Assembly: GCA_022711755.1 (NCBI GenBank) | Contig: JAKLEA010000001.1 | Span: forward strand, 186,001-250,000 | DNA: 64,000 bases | Source: Planctomycetota bacterium | GTDB lineage: Bacteria > Planctomycetota > Brocadiia > SM23-32 > JAKLEA01 | Reading direction: 5' to 3' | Shown here: piece after piece, positions 63,005 to 64,000 of the stretch | Position numbering within the stretch: the first letter of the stretch is position 1 | How the letters are laid out: each line of letters opens with the position of its first letter | Position numbers and translations under genes: made by a program | The notes under the pieces: model-generated | Databases searched by the model: none | What the model was told of the DNA's origin: nothing | The model's input: the letters and a program-made list of their open reading frames with translations, nothing else

Positions 63005-64000
63005 TCAACTGTGCGGCAGCAGGACTTCTTTTCCAGTCCGCGCCGATTCGTAAATGGCGCGTATCAGTTCGACTGACTTTCTGGCGCTCTCTCCGGTCAC
63101 CATTGGATCACGGTTCTCCAGAATTGCCAGCGCCATGTCCTCAATCTGGATTGTGTGTCCAACCACGCTGAAGGCCATGGGGCTACTCGCGGAACCGCTC
63201 TTCTGAGCCCGATTGCAACGCGAATCATCATTCTCCGCCGGCGCATTTGGATCGGTTCCCACTGCCCACTTGGAGATATCATTGTCCTCAATGATGATTG
63301 TTCCCTTTTCGCCGTGGAGTTCCAGTTTGGAGTATTCCCCGGGGTTGACTGACGTCGCTCCCTCTATGACACCGAACGCTCCGCTCATGTATTGCACGAC
63401 TGCGACGGCAGTATCCTCGACTTCGATCTTCCTGGCCAGACGGTCGGCTTTTGCATAAACGCTCTTTACATCTCCCATGATCCAGAGCAGAGCGTCAATC
63501 GTATGAACGCCCTGATTGATCAGGCAGCCGCCGCCGTCCAACGCCCATGTGCCCCTCCATGCTCCGCTATCGTAGTATGTCTGCGGGCGGAACCACTTGT
63601 TGAACGCGTCGCCAAGCACCATCTTTCCCAATTGACCGGATTGCACAGCTTGGCGCGCTGACTGAACGGCCTTGCTGGTTCGCTTCTGAAAGATGCAGCT
63701 CAGCCTTACTCCTGCAGCGCGGCATGCTGTTATCAGAGCGTCGGTTTTCTCAAGCGTGATGTCAATAGGTTTCTCTGTCATCACATGTTTGCCGTGTCGC
63801 GCGCAGGCGACCCCCTGGTCCGAGTGCATACCTGACGGCGTGCAGATGGATACGCACTGGATGTCCTGTCGCTTGAGCATTTCCCCGAGATCGCCGTATC
63901 CGGGCACTCCAAACCTGACACCGGTCGCTTGCGCCCTGTCCGCCATGGCGTCGCATACGGCGCGAAGCTCTGCGTGTTCGGCATTTTGCGCTGCCTGACA
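63005..64000 (-). CDS. Gfo/Idh/MocA-family oxidoreductase, N-terminus cut by window edge
   Basis: The frame is open through the right edge, so the start and the GxGxxG dinucleotide motif lie outside. Visible residues begin at NAEHAELRAVCDAM, the second Rossmann strand. The catalytic lysine block is HVMTEKPID. YDSGAWRGTWALDGGGCLIN and QGVHTIDALLWIMGDV are the family C-terminal blocks carrying the conserved aspartate and histidine. These NAD(P)-dependent enzymes oxidise or reduce sugars, inositols and similar compounds; which one is unknown. An internal ATG at 63946 is not the true start. Confidence 0.88.
   Translation of the reverse strand, partial: CQAAQNAEHAELRAVCDAMADRAQATGVRFGVPGYGDLGEMLKRQDIQCVSICTPSGMHSDQGVACARHGKHVMTEKPIDITLEKTDALITACRAAGVRLSCIFQKRTSKAVQSARQAVQSGQLGKMVLGDAFNKWFRPQTYYDSGAWRGTWALDGGGCLINQGVHTIDALLWIMGDVKSVYAKADRLARKIEVEDTAVAVVQYMSGAFGVIEGATSVNPGEYSKLELHGEKGTIIIEDNDISKWAVGTDPNAPAENDDSRCNRAQKSGSASSPMAFSVVGHTIQIEDMALAILENRDPMVTGESARKSVELIRAIYESARTGKEVLLPHS

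Noticed and set aside
1..64000. tRNA, rRNA, CRISPR array, insertion sequence or prophage
   Set aside because: I looked through the gaps and found no cloverleaf, regular repeat-spacer array, transposase or phage gene; very small RNAs could still be missed.

Overview
The window is a gene-dense bacterial chromosome segment of 64 kb (moderate GC, roughly half G+C by eye). It holds 50 protein genes, two of them cut by the window edges. I saw no rRNA, tRNA, CRISPR array, insertion sequence or phage gene. The gene mix suggests a free-living, Gram-negative-type bacterium from the PVC group or a neighbouring candidate phylum: lipoproteins, LPS-type ABC export, AsmA-like protein, MtaA/UroD-like proteins, FGE-sulfatase-fold proteins (one fused to a WD40 propeller), a TIGR03790 protein (a family known to track with exosortase), PVC-style giant glycoside hydrolases, and an NtrC-type regulator. 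The phylum cannot be fixed without a marker-gene tree.

Layout. 1-2472 (-): 5' part of a secreted multidomain glycoside hydrolase. 2760-11421 (+): a surface-polysaccharide cluster with a Wzt-like ABC ATPase, a methyltransferase, three GT4 glycosyltransferases, an MBOAT O-acyltransferase and its SGNH-like partner. 11554-15907 (+): class II aldolase, polyprenol-phosphate-sugar synthase, thiL, tsaE and a stand-alone ClpN protein. 16150-22308 (+): an envelope operon of LysM protein, HEAT lipoprotein, unknown exported protein, anmK, TIGR03790 protein and murQ, the last three genes overlapping. 22286-22981 (-): MgtC-family protein. 23072-26597 (+): CBM-like lipoprotein, S41 protease, acylphosphatase, lipid kinase.

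41757 down to 26652 (-): a ten-gene run, etfB-etfA-acyl-CoA dehydrogenase-pfk-tyrA-purL-ruvB-queH-Ycf46-like AAA ATPase-glycoside hydrolase, with a good promoter at 41834-41862. 44929-41900 (-): AsmA-like protein and a PHP-type protein. 45040-48751 (+): flavodoxin, UroD/MtaA-like protein, WD40-FGE fusion. 52045-48826 (-): TIGR03960-type radical SAM protein, PPi-type phosphofructokinase, small lipoprotein. 52423-53145 (+): metallophosphoesterase. 64000-53173 (-): Gfo/Idh/MocA oxidoreductase (cut by the edge), three large polytopic membrane proteins, an endonuclease III-like protein, a membrane-anchored FGE-fold protein and a sigma54-type response regulator.

Functionally the window combines envelope building, recycling and decoration (polysaccharide export and acylation, muropeptide recycling, LysM and lipoproteins) with glycolysis (aldolase and two phosphofructokinases with different predicted phosphate donors), acyl-CoA oxidation and housekeeping. 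The points most worth following are: the TIGR03790 gene embedded in an anmK-murQ operon; a 12-bp motif found three times, always intergenic and oriented toward a gene start; recurrent coding-strand G-tracts, two able to form G-quadruplexes; and the FGE-fold membrane protein paired with an orphan NtrC-type regulator.
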